This document shows positions 1 to 5,031 of a stretch of DNA of 5,156 bases, one piece after another. The notes under the pieces were generated by a model. It had not been told where the DNA came from. It worked only from the letters and a program-made list of their open reading frames with translations, and searched no databases. Position 1 is the stretch's first letter. Every line of letters begins with the position of its first letter. The DNA comes from an uncultured Myxococcales bacterium (GTDB lineage Bacteria; Myxococcota_A; UBA9042): the NCBI GenBank assembly GCA_903917305.1, contig CAIXAA010000932.1, positions 1 to 5,156 on the forward strand. Direction: 5' to 3'. The position numbers and the translations under genes were made by a program.

Positions 1-978
1 CCGAGCGACGTACCCAACCCGCCGATCTTCGTGGACAACCTCGATTGGCTCGGCGGTCTGGCGCTGATCGACTTCCTGCGCGACATCGGCAAGCACTTCT
101 CGGTCGGCGCGATGATCCACCGCGACTCGGTGCGCAACCGCCTTGAACAGCGGGAGCAAGGCATCTCGTACACCGAGTTCAGCTACATGCTCCTGCAAGC
201 CTTCGATTTCCTGGAGCTGTACCGGCGCCAGGCCTGCCAGGCGCAGTTCGGTGGCTCGGATCAGTGGGGCAACATCGTCTCCGGCATCGATCTCATCGGC
301 CGGCTTGCGCCGCAAACGCCTGAAACTGCGCCGTTTGGCGTAACGATGCCGCTGATCGTCAACAAGGCGGGCACCAAGTTCGGCAAGACCGAAGCCGGCA
401 CGATCTGGCTCGATCCGGACATGACCAGCCCGTACCAGTTCTACCAGTTCTGGATGCACGTCGAGGACGAGGACGTGGGGCGCTATCTGCGCTTTTTCAC
501 ATTCCTTTCTCGTGAGGCGATCGAGGCCATCGAACAGGAGCACGGGGCGGCGCCGCACCTGCGCGCCGGCCAGAAGGCGCTGGCGCAGGCCGTGACGGAA
601 TTCGTCCATGGTCCTGAGCAGATGCATGCGGCGCTGGCGGCGAGTGCCATCCTGTTCGGCGGCGATCCGACCGGCGCGCCGGCAGGGGCGTTCTCGGTGC
701 TGACCTCCGAGATTCCCTCGCGTTTGCTGGCTGGCGAGGAGCTGACGCTCAAGTCGCTGCTGGTCGGCGAGAGCGAGGCGCACCCGTTCCGCTCCGGCGG
801 CGAGGCCAAGCGCGCCCTGACGGCGGGAAGCGTGTCGCTCGGCGGGCGCAAGCTCGGTGCCGACCTCGCCGCGGCATTGGCGCCCGAGGCGCTGCTGCAC
901 GGCCGCTATGCCTTGGTGCGGGTGGGAAAGAAGCAGTTCTACCTCACCGATTGTGCGCCGGACGCGCCCAGGCCGTGA
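1..978 (+). CDS. tyrS: Tyrosyl-tRNA synthetase, C-terminal 325 residues (5' end outside window)
   Basis: Class I aminoacyl-tRNA synthetase that charges tRNA-Tyr with tyrosine in the cytoplasm, using ATP. The frame is open from base 1, so the GTG at 31 is internal and not the start. The fragment tracks the E. coli-type enzyme (about 420 residues) closely. It has the FLRDIGKHFSV and QGISYTEFSYMLLQ segments, the tyrosine-pocket motif GGSDQWGNI (bases 250-276), and the KMSKS equivalent KFGKT (376-390). The E. coli enzyme has KFGKTEGG where this one has KFGKTEAG. A C-terminal S4-like RNA-binding domain follows, from about base 790, ending in GRYALVRVGKKQFYL. Roughly 95-100 N-terminal residues, including the HIGH motif, lie upstream of the window. 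Nothing suggests the gene is broken. The stop codon overlaps the start of the next gene. Identification is by recognised family motifs and is very secure. Confidence 0.97.
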   Translation, partial: PSDVPNPPIFVDNLDWLGGLALIDFLRDIGKHFSVGAMIHRDSVRNRLEQREQGISYTEFSYMLLQAFDFLELYRRQACQAQFGGSDQWGNIVSGIDLIGRLAPQTPETAPFGVTMPLIVNKAGTKFGKTEAGTIWLDPDMTSPYQFYQFWMHVEDEDVGRYLRFFTFLSREAIEAIEQEHGAAPHLRAGQKALAQAVTEFVHGPEQMHAALAASAILFGGDPTGAPAGAFSVLTSEIPSRLLAGEELTLKSLLVGESEAHPFRSGGEAKRALTAGSVSLGGRKLGADLAAALAPEALLHGRYALVRVGKKQFYLTDCAPDAPRP

Positions 979-1571
979 CGGACGACCCGCGCGACTGGCT
1001 GCGGCGCGCGCTGAGCCATCCGCCGCGCGTGTCGATGCCCGTGGGAAAGGACCGCGAGTCTGCGGTGTTGCTGCCGGTGCTGCGCCGCGAGGCGGGGGCC
1101 ACGCTTCTGTTCGTGCGCAAGTCGCAGCATCTGGCCAAGCATGCGGGCCAGGTCGGCTTCCCCGGTGGCGCCATCGACGCGAGCGACGCATCCATCGAAG
1201 CCGCCGCGCTGCGCGAGGCTTTTGAGGAAGTCGGCCTGCGCGCGGAGGAAGTCGAGCTGATCGGCCGCCTCGACGAAGACCGCACCTTCGTGACGAGCTA
1301 CCACATCGCGCCCGTCGTCGGCTGGGTCGACGCCCCGCCGGAGCAGTGGCGCCTGGACACCGGCGAGATCGAGGGCGTGGTGGAAGTCGGCCTGACCGAA
1401 GTCGTCGAGTGCGAGCCGGTGTCGTGGCTGGACTTCACATGGGCGGGCGTGGACTACCGCGCGCCGCGCTTCGAGTACAGCAACGGGCTCGTCGTCTGGG
1501 GCGCCTCCGCGCGCATCCTGTTCAACCTGCAGCGGCGTCTGCGCGGCGCGGCCGGCGACCCGATCGGTTGA
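975..1571 (+). CDS. CoA-type Nudix hydrolase (NudL-like, CoA pyrophosphatase family)
   Basis: A 198-residue Nudix hydrolase of the coenzyme A pyrophosphatase group, which in characterised members cleaves CoA or acyl-CoA to phosphopantetheine and 3',5'-ADP with a divalent metal. The CoA-type signature is visible at residues 44-68: LLFVRKS, then HAGQVGFPGG and D68. It runs into the Nudix box at residues 65-88, read as G-x5-D-x8-REAFEEVGL. The metal-binding glutamates are E81, E84 and E85. The one-residue-longer loop before REAFEE fits the CoA subfamily better than MutT. The C-terminal WGASARILFNL (175-185) is also typical. I chose GTG at 975, which overlaps the tyrS stop as GTGA and implies translational coupling; no clear Shine-Dalgarno is present. 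An in-frame TTG at 951 would add eight residues. Length is normal for the family. The exact substrate is inferred. Confidence 0.9.
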   Translation: MTDDPRDWLRRALSHPPRVSMPVGKDRESAVLLPVLRREAGATLLFVRKSQHLAKHAGQVGFPGGAIDASDASIEAAALREAFEEVGLRAEEVELIGRLDEDRTFVTSYHIAPVVGWVDAPPEQWRLDTGEIEGVVEVGLTEVVECEPVSWLDFTWAGVDYRAPRFEYSNGLVVWGASARILFNLQRRLRGAAGDPIG

Positions 1572-1595
1572 CGCAGCGTGTCATTCGGCGACAAT
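1568..1595 (+). promoter_or_regulatory. Candidate sigma-70-like promoter for the PHA-regulator-like gene
   Basis: TTGACG (1568-1573) and GACAAT (1590-1595) are separated by 16 bp. They match the -35 consensus at five of six positions and the -10 consensus at four of six. The -35 box overlaps the stop codon of the Nudix gene. Transcription would begin near 1602, giving a leader of about 70 nt before the ATG at 1673. This is a sequence match only. Consensus rules come from E. coli and may not transfer fully to this organism. Confidence 0.45.
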
Positions 1596-1598
1596 GAC
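1580..1598. repeat. Inverted repeat over the -10 box, possible operator
   Basis: GTCATT (1580-1585) and AATGAC (1593-1598) are perfect 6-bp inverted arms around a 7-bp centre. If GT at 1578-1581 is bulged, the match extends outwards with GCGT and ACGC. The repeat covers the candidate -10 box, where a repressor could act. PhaR-type proteins are known to repress their own and phasin promoters, so autoregulation is conceivable, but the arms do not correspond to any operator I recognise. There is no T-tract, so this is unlikely to be a terminator of the Nudix gene. Confidence 0.3.
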
Positions 1599-1672
1599 GC
1601 GAGCAACCGCGGCCGATCTTCCACAGCGGCGCAGTGTTCACGCCCCCGCGGCGTGATCGCAAGACAGGGGTC

Positions 1673-2410
1673 ATGAGCCAAAGCCGTGTCATCAAACGCT
1701 ATGCAAACCGCAAGATGTACGACACTTCGCGGTCCTGCTACGTCACGCTCGAAGAAGTCGCGGACATGGTGCGCGAGGGTTGCGAAGTCCAGGTCATCGA
1801 CAACAAGACCAAGAACGACCTGACCGAAGTCACGCTGACGCAGGCGCTGCTGGACTCGGAGCGCAAGAAGCGCGGGACGGTGCCGCTGTCCGGCCTGCGC
1901 CACCTCATCTCGTCGGGTGGCGATTTCCTGGCGCGGCGCATCGCGGAGCCGGTCAGCCGCGTGAAGGTGGACGCCGAACGCACGGTGAGCGCCTGGAAGA
2001 CCGACGCGGAACGCACGGTGACGGCTTGGAAGACCGAAGCGGAGCGGCGCGCCGAGCGCGTGCTGCAACGCAAGGCGGCGGGTGAGGCAGGCGAGCCGGG
2101 CAGCGGCGACCCGGGCGCGGATGAGCAGTTGCCCGACGGCGCGGAGCTGCCGCAAGACAAGGAGAGCGCAGCGGCGCCCACACTTGCGACGTTGGTGGAG
2201 CAAACGCAGAAGGCGTACGACGAGTTCCAGCACAAGGTCGATGACCGCGTGCGCCATGCCGTCGGTGCGCTGGGGCTGATGGCCGGCGATCCCGGGGAGA
2301 TACTCGAACTTCGCAAGCGAATCGAGGTCTTGGAGGCGCGGCTTGCGGTGCTCGAGGGCGCGCAGGCTGGCGCAGCGGCCTTGCCGGCGGCTGCCAAGCC
2401 AGAGGCCTGA
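1673..2410 (+). CDS. PHA-synthesis-regulator-like protein with helical repeat and coiled-coil tail
   Basis: A 245-residue protein whose N-terminus is the PhaR-type (PHB_acc_N) DNA-binding domain. Residues 5-58 contain RVIKRYANRKMYDT, YVTLEEVADMV, and VIDNKTKNDLTEVTL. In known PhaR proteins this domain controls phasin and polyhydroxyalkanoate granule genes. Residues 100-132 hold an 11-residue repeat: DAERTVSAWKT, DAERTVTAWKT, then a diverged copy starting EAERRAERV. A charged, low-complexity linker (about 135-168) follows. A helical, probably coiled-coil C-terminus (about 170-229) comes next, with heptad-like LELRKRIEVLEARLAVLEG. The tail resembles phasins in character, so the protein may bind granules as well as DNA; this is inference. 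I chose ATG at 1673 because the conserved domain begins five residues later. GTG at 1634 would add 13 unconserved-looking residues. AGGGG ends only 2 nt before the ATG, so the ribosome site is weak. No PHA synthase or phasin gene is in the window. Confidence 0.8.
   Translation: MSQSRVIKRYANRKMYDTSRSCYVTLEEVADMVREGCEVQVIDNKTKNDLTEVTLTQALLDSERKKRGTVPLSGLRHLISSGGDFLARRIAEPVSRVKVDAERTVSAWKTDAERTVTAWKTEAERRAERVLQRKAAGEAGEPGSGDPGADEQLPDGAELPQDKESAAAPTLATLVEQTQKAYDEFQHKVDDRVRHAVGALGLMAGDPGEILELRKRIEVLEARLAVLEGAQAGAAALPAAAKPEA
1970..2035 (+). repeat. Two-copy 33-bp tandem repeat inside the PHA-regulator-like gene
   Basis: Copies lie at 1970-2002 and 2003-2035 and match at 29 of 33 bases by direct comparison. 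They encode DAERTVSAWKT and DAERTVTAWKT. A third, strongly diverged unit (EAERRAERVLQ) follows from 2036. The 33-bp unit keeps the frame, so copy-number change would lengthen or shorten the helix by 11 residues, about three helical turns. Confidence 0.85.
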
Positions 2411-2465
2411 ATCTCGCCTCGCCCTCTTGCGTTTGCCGCTCGGTGGGCGCTTGATCTGCATCCGA

Positions 2466-2523
2466 GCCGGGCAGCCCGGCCAGCGACCTCGCAACGTGAC
2501 GAGGTCCCTGCCCACCACGGGCA
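2466..2523 (+). promoter_or_regulatory. Three consecutive hairpins with an alternative pairing, candidate structured leader
   Basis: Three adjacent inverted repeats occur. GCCGGGC and GCCCGGC flank A2473 (2466-2480). GACCTCG (2485-2491) pairs with CGAGGTC (2500-2506) around an 8-nt loop. TGCCC (2509-2513) pairs with GGGCA (2519-2523). In addition GGGCAG (2469-2474) can pair with CTGCCC (2508-2513). That would enclose the central hairpin and exclude the two outer ones. The block ends 25 bp before the Shine-Dalgarno of the exported-protein gene. It has no T-tract. It could be a leader or attenuator of the downstream genes, a 3' stabiliser of the upstream mRNA, or chance in G+C-rich DNA. Confidence 0.35.
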
Positions 2524-2548
2524 CAAGAACATGAAACGATTGCAATTG

Positions 2549-2554
2549 AAGGAG
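2549..2554 (+). promoter_or_regulatory. Ribosome binding site that decides the start of the exported protein
   Basis: AAGGAG sits 6 nt before ATG 2561. It favours that codon over the in-frame ATG at 2531, which has no comparable site and would put ten charged residues ahead of the signal peptide. Confidence 0.85.
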
Positions 2555-2560
2555 TGGACG

Positions 2561-3049
2561 ATGAAGCTGCGTCAAGCTCGCCTCGGGCTCACCCTGGCCC
2601 TGTGCACCACGACGGCCCTGTTCGCCATCGCGCCGGCCGCGCTCGCCGCCAAGCCTGGCGCGACCGAGAAGTCGGAGGTCAACGAAGAGGACATTCCCGG
2701 CGAAGCCGTGATCGCGATGAAGTTCCAGTTCGTGAAGTTCACGGTGGACGGCAAGGAGTGGGACAACCACGAGTACACGACCGGCGCGAAAACGCTGGTG
2801 ATTCGCGGGATTGGCCGGGCCGATCCGCATGTCGTCGTGCTGATGCCGCGCGAGCCCGGGCTCGACTCCGTGACGCTGAACATGGAGCCCAAGGATTTCA
2901 AGCGCTTGGTCGTGCGCGAGAAGGGCAAGACCCAGACGCTGGTGTTCCGCGCCAACTTCAAGGCAGAGTTCCCCAAGCTGGCTGCCGACCCCAAGCCGGC
3001 CGACGGTGCGGACAAGGGCAAGGACGCGGACAAGCCCAAGGACAAGTAG
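2561..3049 (+). CDS. Exported protein of unknown function with Lys-rich tail
   Basis: A 162-residue protein that I do not recognise. Residues 1-30 form a clear Sec-type signal peptide: a basic start (K2, R4, R7), a hydrophobic core at about 8-27, and ALA-A around residue 29-30 as the likely cleavage site. The mature part is acidic just after cleavage (TEKSEVNEEDIPGE). It then has alternating hydrophobic and polar segments suggesting beta strands, for example MKFQFVKFTVDG, KTLVIRGI, HVVVLMP and QTLVFRANF, over about residues 53-136. The last 20 or so residues are low complexity, rich in K, D, A and P. No catalytic motif or cysteine is present in the mature protein. The expected location is the periplasm or outside the cell. 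The PilT-like gene begins 24 bp downstream with its own Shine-Dalgarno, so the two are probably one transcript. A link to a pilus-like machine is possible but rests only on that adjacency. Confidence 0.75.
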   Translation: MKLRQARLGLTLALCTTTALFAIAPAALAAKPGATEKSEVNEEDIPGEAVIAMKFQFVKFTVDGKEWDNHEYTTGAKTLVIRGIGRADPHVVVLMPREPGLDSVTLNMEPKDFKRLVVREKGKTQTLVFRANFKAEFPKLAADPKPADGADKGKDADKPKDK

Positions 3050-3062
3050 GCGTTGCCGCTTG

Positions 3063-3068
3063 AGGAGG
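3063..3068 (+). promoter_or_regulatory. Strong ribosome binding site of the PilT-like gene
   Basis: AGGAGG lies 5 nt before ATG 3074, inside a longer GAGGAGGAGG run. It supports this ATG over the in-frame TTG at 3053, which would read through the Shine-Dalgarno itself. Confidence 0.85.
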
Positions 3069-3073
3069 AGGCG

Positions 3074-4204
3074 ATGACCGACGCTGTCGTGCGTTTCGAG
3101 GCCGTGCTGCGCTTTGCCGCGTCGCGCGGGATCTCGGACATCCACGTCAAGCCGCAGCAGCGGACGCTGTACCGGCGCATGGGTCAGCTGATTTCGCGCA
3201 AGGACGAGCCGACGTTCAGCGAAATCGAGCTCGGCGAAGTGGCCCACGCCCTGGTGCCGAAGAGCTGCGCGGCCCAGTACGACGCGGGATCCGACGTCTG
3301 CTTCGCGCACAGCCTCGTGGGCAGCGGGCGCTTTCGCGTCACGCTCTTGCACCAGCACGGTGCGGCCGGCATCGTCGTGCGCCTCGTGCCCGCCAAGGTC
3401 GCGTCGCTGCGCGAATTGAACCTGCCCAAGAGCCTCGCGGCGTGGTGCCAGGCGCCCAGCGGGCTCGTGCTGTGCTGCGGTACGCGCGGCAGCGGCCGTT
3501 CCGCCACTTGGGCGGCGATGGTCGAGCAGATCAACACGTCGGCGACCGGATCGCGGCACGTCGTCACGATCGAGGACCCGATCGAGGCCTTGTTCGACGA
3601 CAAGACCGCCCTGGTGCGGCAACGCGAGATCGGCAGCGACACGCCGGACTTGCCCTCCGCGTTGCGCGGCGCGGCGCGGCAGGACGTCGATGTGATCGCC
3701 ATCGCGGAGTGGACGCCCGACGGCTTCGAGGCGGCGCTGACCTTGTGCGAGGAGGGGCGCCTCGTGGTGGCCGCGCTGCCGGCGGTGGGTCCGGTGCAGG
3801 CGCTGCGGCGCATCGTCGAACACGCGGGGCAGCCTCAGGAAGCGGTGCTGCGGCGGCGTCTTTCGCGCGTGCTGATCGGCGCGGTGGGTCAGACCCTCGT
3901 TCCGCAGGCGGATGGCCAAGGCCGCGTGCCGGCAACGGAAGTGCTGGTCGCGTGCCCGGCGGTGGGCGAATTCCTGCGCAGCGACGCTGAGTTCGACCGG
4001 CTCGAGCGCGTCATGGCCGAAGACCGCAGCTACGGAATGCACACGCTGGACCAGGCGTTGTTCGAGCTGATGCAGTCCGGGCGCGTCGCCCTGGACGCCG
4101 GCCTGGCGGCCTCGCGCCGCCCGGAGGAGCTGCGCTCCCAGGTGGCGGGTGCGCGCGCGACGGCGATGACGGCGCTGACGACGAGCGATCACCCGCTCTT
4201 TTGA
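3074..4204 (+). CDS. PilT-like type IV pilus ATPase paralogue with degraded catalytic motifs
   Basis: A 376-residue cytoplasmic protein of the PilT/PilU secretion-ATPase family, near normal PilT length. Conserved segments appear in order: SDIHV (21-25); SGRFRVTLLHQ...VVRLVP (84-106); a P-loop region (135-145); Asp-box HVVTIEDPIE (162-171); QREIGSDTPDLPSALRGAARQD (183-204, key residues Q183, R184, E185); a Walker B equivalent DVIAIAE (206-212); GAVGQTLVPQADGQGR (269-284); and GMHTLDQALFELMQSG (321-336). The key sites are altered. Walker A reads GTRGSGRS (136-143), with R142 in place of the catalytic lysine. GEMRD after Walker B has become AEWTP. The His-box TGHL...TLHT is EGRL...ALPA, losing both histidines. 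AIRNLIRE-like residues are AVGEFLRS (296-303). The Asp-box and Walker B glutamates remain. ATP turnover is probably lost or weak. It may act as a regulatory partner of a true PilT encoded elsewhere. The frame is intact over its full length, so it is not an obvious pseudogene. Confidence 0.88.
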   Translation: MTDAVVRFEAVLRFAASRGISDIHVKPQQRTLYRRMGQLISRKDEPTFSEIELGEVAHALVPKSCAAQYDAGSDVCFAHSLVGSGRFRVTLLHQHGAAGIVVRLVPAKVASLRELNLPKSLAAWCQAPSGLVLCCGTRGSGRSATWAAMVEQINTSATGSRHVVTIEDPIEALFDDKTALVRQREIGSDTPDLPSALRGAARQDVDVIAIAEWTPDGFEAALTLCEEGRLVVAALPAVGPVQALRRIVEHAGQPQEAVLRRRLSRVLIGAVGQTLVPQADGQGRVPATEVLVACPAVGEFLRSDAEFDRLERVMAEDRSYGMHTLDQALFELMQSGRVALDAGLAASRRPEELRSQVAGARATAMTALTTSDHPLF

Positions 4205-4209
4205 AGGCC

Positions 4210-4237
4210 TTGACGCGCCCTGCCACTGACCTACCCT
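4210..4237 (+). promoter_or_regulatory. Candidate sigma-70-like promoter for the BI-1 gene
   Basis: TTGACG (4210-4215) and TACCCT (4232-4237) are 16 bp apart. The -35 matches five of six consensus bases; the -10 keeps the three most important positions (T1, A2, T6). It has the same -35 hexamer and spacing as the promoter candidate at 1568. The start would fall near 4244, leaving a leader of about 40 nt. It starts 6 bp after the stop of the PilT-like gene and suggests that the membrane protein gene is separately transcribed. Confidence 0.45.
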
Positions 4238-4244
4238 GATCAGG
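4235..4244. repeat. Palindrome at the predicted transcription start, possible operator
   Basis: CCTGATCAGG is a perfect 10-bp palindrome. It overlaps the candidate -10 box and the predicted start site. A second pairing, GACCT (4228-4232) with AGGTC (4242-4246), surrounds it. The placement suits a repressor site. No known regulator is recognised from the sequence. Confidence 0.3.
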
Positions 4245-4247
4245 TCC

Positions 4248-4268
4248 CGGATCCGCTCGCAGGATCCG
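4248..4268 (+). promoter_or_regulatory. Hairpin in the BI-1 leader next to the ribosome binding site
   Basis: CGGATCC (4248-4254) pairs with GGATCCG (4262-4268) around the 7-nt loop GCTCGCA. Because GGATCC is itself palindromic, the same bases also form a direct repeat, GGATCCGC at 4249 and 4262. The stem ends 2 nt before the Shine-Dalgarno, so it could influence ribosome access or mRNA stability. No T-tract follows, so a terminator of the PilT-like gene is unlikely. Confidence 0.35.
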
Positions 4269-4270
4269 CC

Positions 4271-4276
4271 AAGGAG
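4271..4276 (+). promoter_or_regulatory. Ribosome binding site of the BI-1 gene
   Basis: AAGGAG lies 8 nt before ATG 4285, a normal spacing, and fixes the start of the membrane protein. Confidence 0.85.
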
Positions 4277-4284
4277 ACGAATCG

Positions 4285-5019
4285 ATGGATCGCGATCCCG
4301 TACAGTTCGAAGGTTGGTCAGGCGTCGCGCAGCAGCAGGCCGCGTCGCTCGAACACGCCAGCCGCTCGCAGATGGCCGCCACGTTCATGAACCAGGTGTT
4401 CGGCTGGATGGCCGGCGGCCTCGCCGTCTCCGGCGGCGTCGCGTGGTGGGTCACCGGCTCGCAGGGCGCGCTGCAAGCCGTCGCCGGCCTGTTCATGCCG
4501 CTCATCATCGCGGAGTTCCTGCTCGTCCTCGGGTTGTCCGCCGCGCTGCACAAGATGTCGGCCGCCGTCGCCGCGGGCGGCTTCCTGGTCTACTCCGCGC
4601 TGAACGGCCTGACGCTCGGCCTCATCCTCTCGATGTACACGGGCGCCTCGGTCGCCAACGTCTTCTTCATCACCGCCGGCACCTTCACGGCCATGGCCAC
4701 GATCGGCGCCGTCACCAAGAAGGACCTGAGCAGCATCGGCTCGTTCCTGATGATGGGCGTCATCGCCATCGTCATCGCCTCGGTCGTGAACATCTTCCTG
4801 CACTCGAGCGCCCTGAACTGGGCCGTCAGCGTGCTGGGCGCGCTCATCTTCACGGTGCTCACCGCCGTGGATTCGCAGCGTTTCCGCAAGATGGGCTACA
4901 TGGGCTTCTCGAATGAGCGCGAGGCCGGCCAGTTCGCCATCCGCGGCGCCCTGAACCTCTACCTCGACTTCATCAACATGTTCCTGTTCTTGCTGCGCCT
5001 GTTCGGCTCGCGCCGCTAG
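4285..5019 (+). CDS. Bax inhibitor-1/YccA family membrane protein
   Basis: A 244-residue integral inner-membrane protein of the BI-1 (TMBIM, UPF0005) family. Characterised bacterial relatives include a pH-sensitive calcium leak (Bacillus YetJ) and an FtsH modulator (E. coli YccA). After a polar N-terminus of about 30 residues, seven hydrophobic segments are visible near 36-57, 65-87, 92-115, 121-141, 151-172, 177-197 and 222-240. The family C-terminal signature is clear: FTVLTAVDSQRFRKMG, then RGALNLYLDFINMFLFLLRL. D196 and D228 sit where the paired aspartates of the calcium-leak site are expected, so ion leak is possible but inferred. Length is usual for the family and the C-terminus is complete. 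Codons end in C more often here (GTC, CTC, GCC, GGC) than in the PilT-like gene upstream, which may reflect expression level. It appears to be transcribed alone, and no partner gene is visible. Confidence 0.95.
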   Translation: MDRDPVQFEGWSGVAQQQAASLEHASRSQMAATFMNQVFGWMAGGLAVSGGVAWWVTGSQGALQAVAGLFMPLIIAEFLLVLGLSAALHKMSAAVAAGGFLVYSALNGLTLGLILSMYTGASVANVFFITAGTFTAMATIGAVTKKDLSSIGSFLMMGVIAIVIASVVNIFLHSSALNWAVSVLGALIFTVLTAVDSQRFRKMGYMGFSNEREAGQFAIRGALNLYLDFINMFLFLLRLFGSRR

Positions 5020-5031
5020 AACACCAAACCG

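Larger units (their letters stand above)
2411..2560. other. 150-bp intergenic region
   Basis: This gap separates the PHA-regulator-like gene from the exported-protein gene. I found no convincing -35/-10 pair in it. The best candidate, TTGCGT at 2427, lacks a good -10 partner. It contains the cluster of inverted repeats described separately and an A-rich stretch (about 2523-2550) just before the ribosome binding site. No tRNA or known riboswitch is recognisable. Confidence 0.5.

Noticed and set aside
31..33. GTG at 31 as the start of tyrS
   Set aside because: The frame is open to base 1 and the upstream residues (NPPIF and before) continue the synthetase. The missing HIGH-motif region shows the true start is upstream of the window.
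2343..2534. A 63-codon plus-strand frame crossing the 2411-2560 gap
   Set aside because: It starts within the PHA-regulator-like gene in another frame, has no Shine-Dalgarno, and its Arg/Pro-rich product looks like non-coding G+C-rich sequence.
2561..2610. Possible lipoprotein signal at Cys15 of the exported protein
   Set aside because: The residues before the cysteine are L-A-L, and position -1 should be Gly, Ala or Ser. The cysteine lies inside the hydrophobic core rather than at its end. A Sec signal with ALA-A cleavage fits better.
1454..4192. A 912-codon minus-strand open frame running antisense to four genes
   Set aside because: Its translation is a low-information mix rich in Arg, His, Ala and Leu with no recognisable domain. 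It opposes the Nudix, PHA-regulator-like, exported-protein and PilT-like genes, all of which have family or signal-peptide evidence and good starts. Long antisense frames are expected when TTA, CTA and TCA codons are avoided in G+C-rich DNA.
4235..4268. The two leader repeats as an intrinsic terminator of the PilT-like gene
   Set aside because: Neither stem is followed by a run of T residues, and both lie between a promoter-like sequence and a ribosome binding site for the next gene.
4318..4803. A 161-codon minus-strand frame rich in Asp, His, Arg and Glu opposite the BI-1 gene
   Set aside because: This is the antisense shadow of a seven-helix membrane protein gene with C-ending codons. It has no independent start signal or domain.
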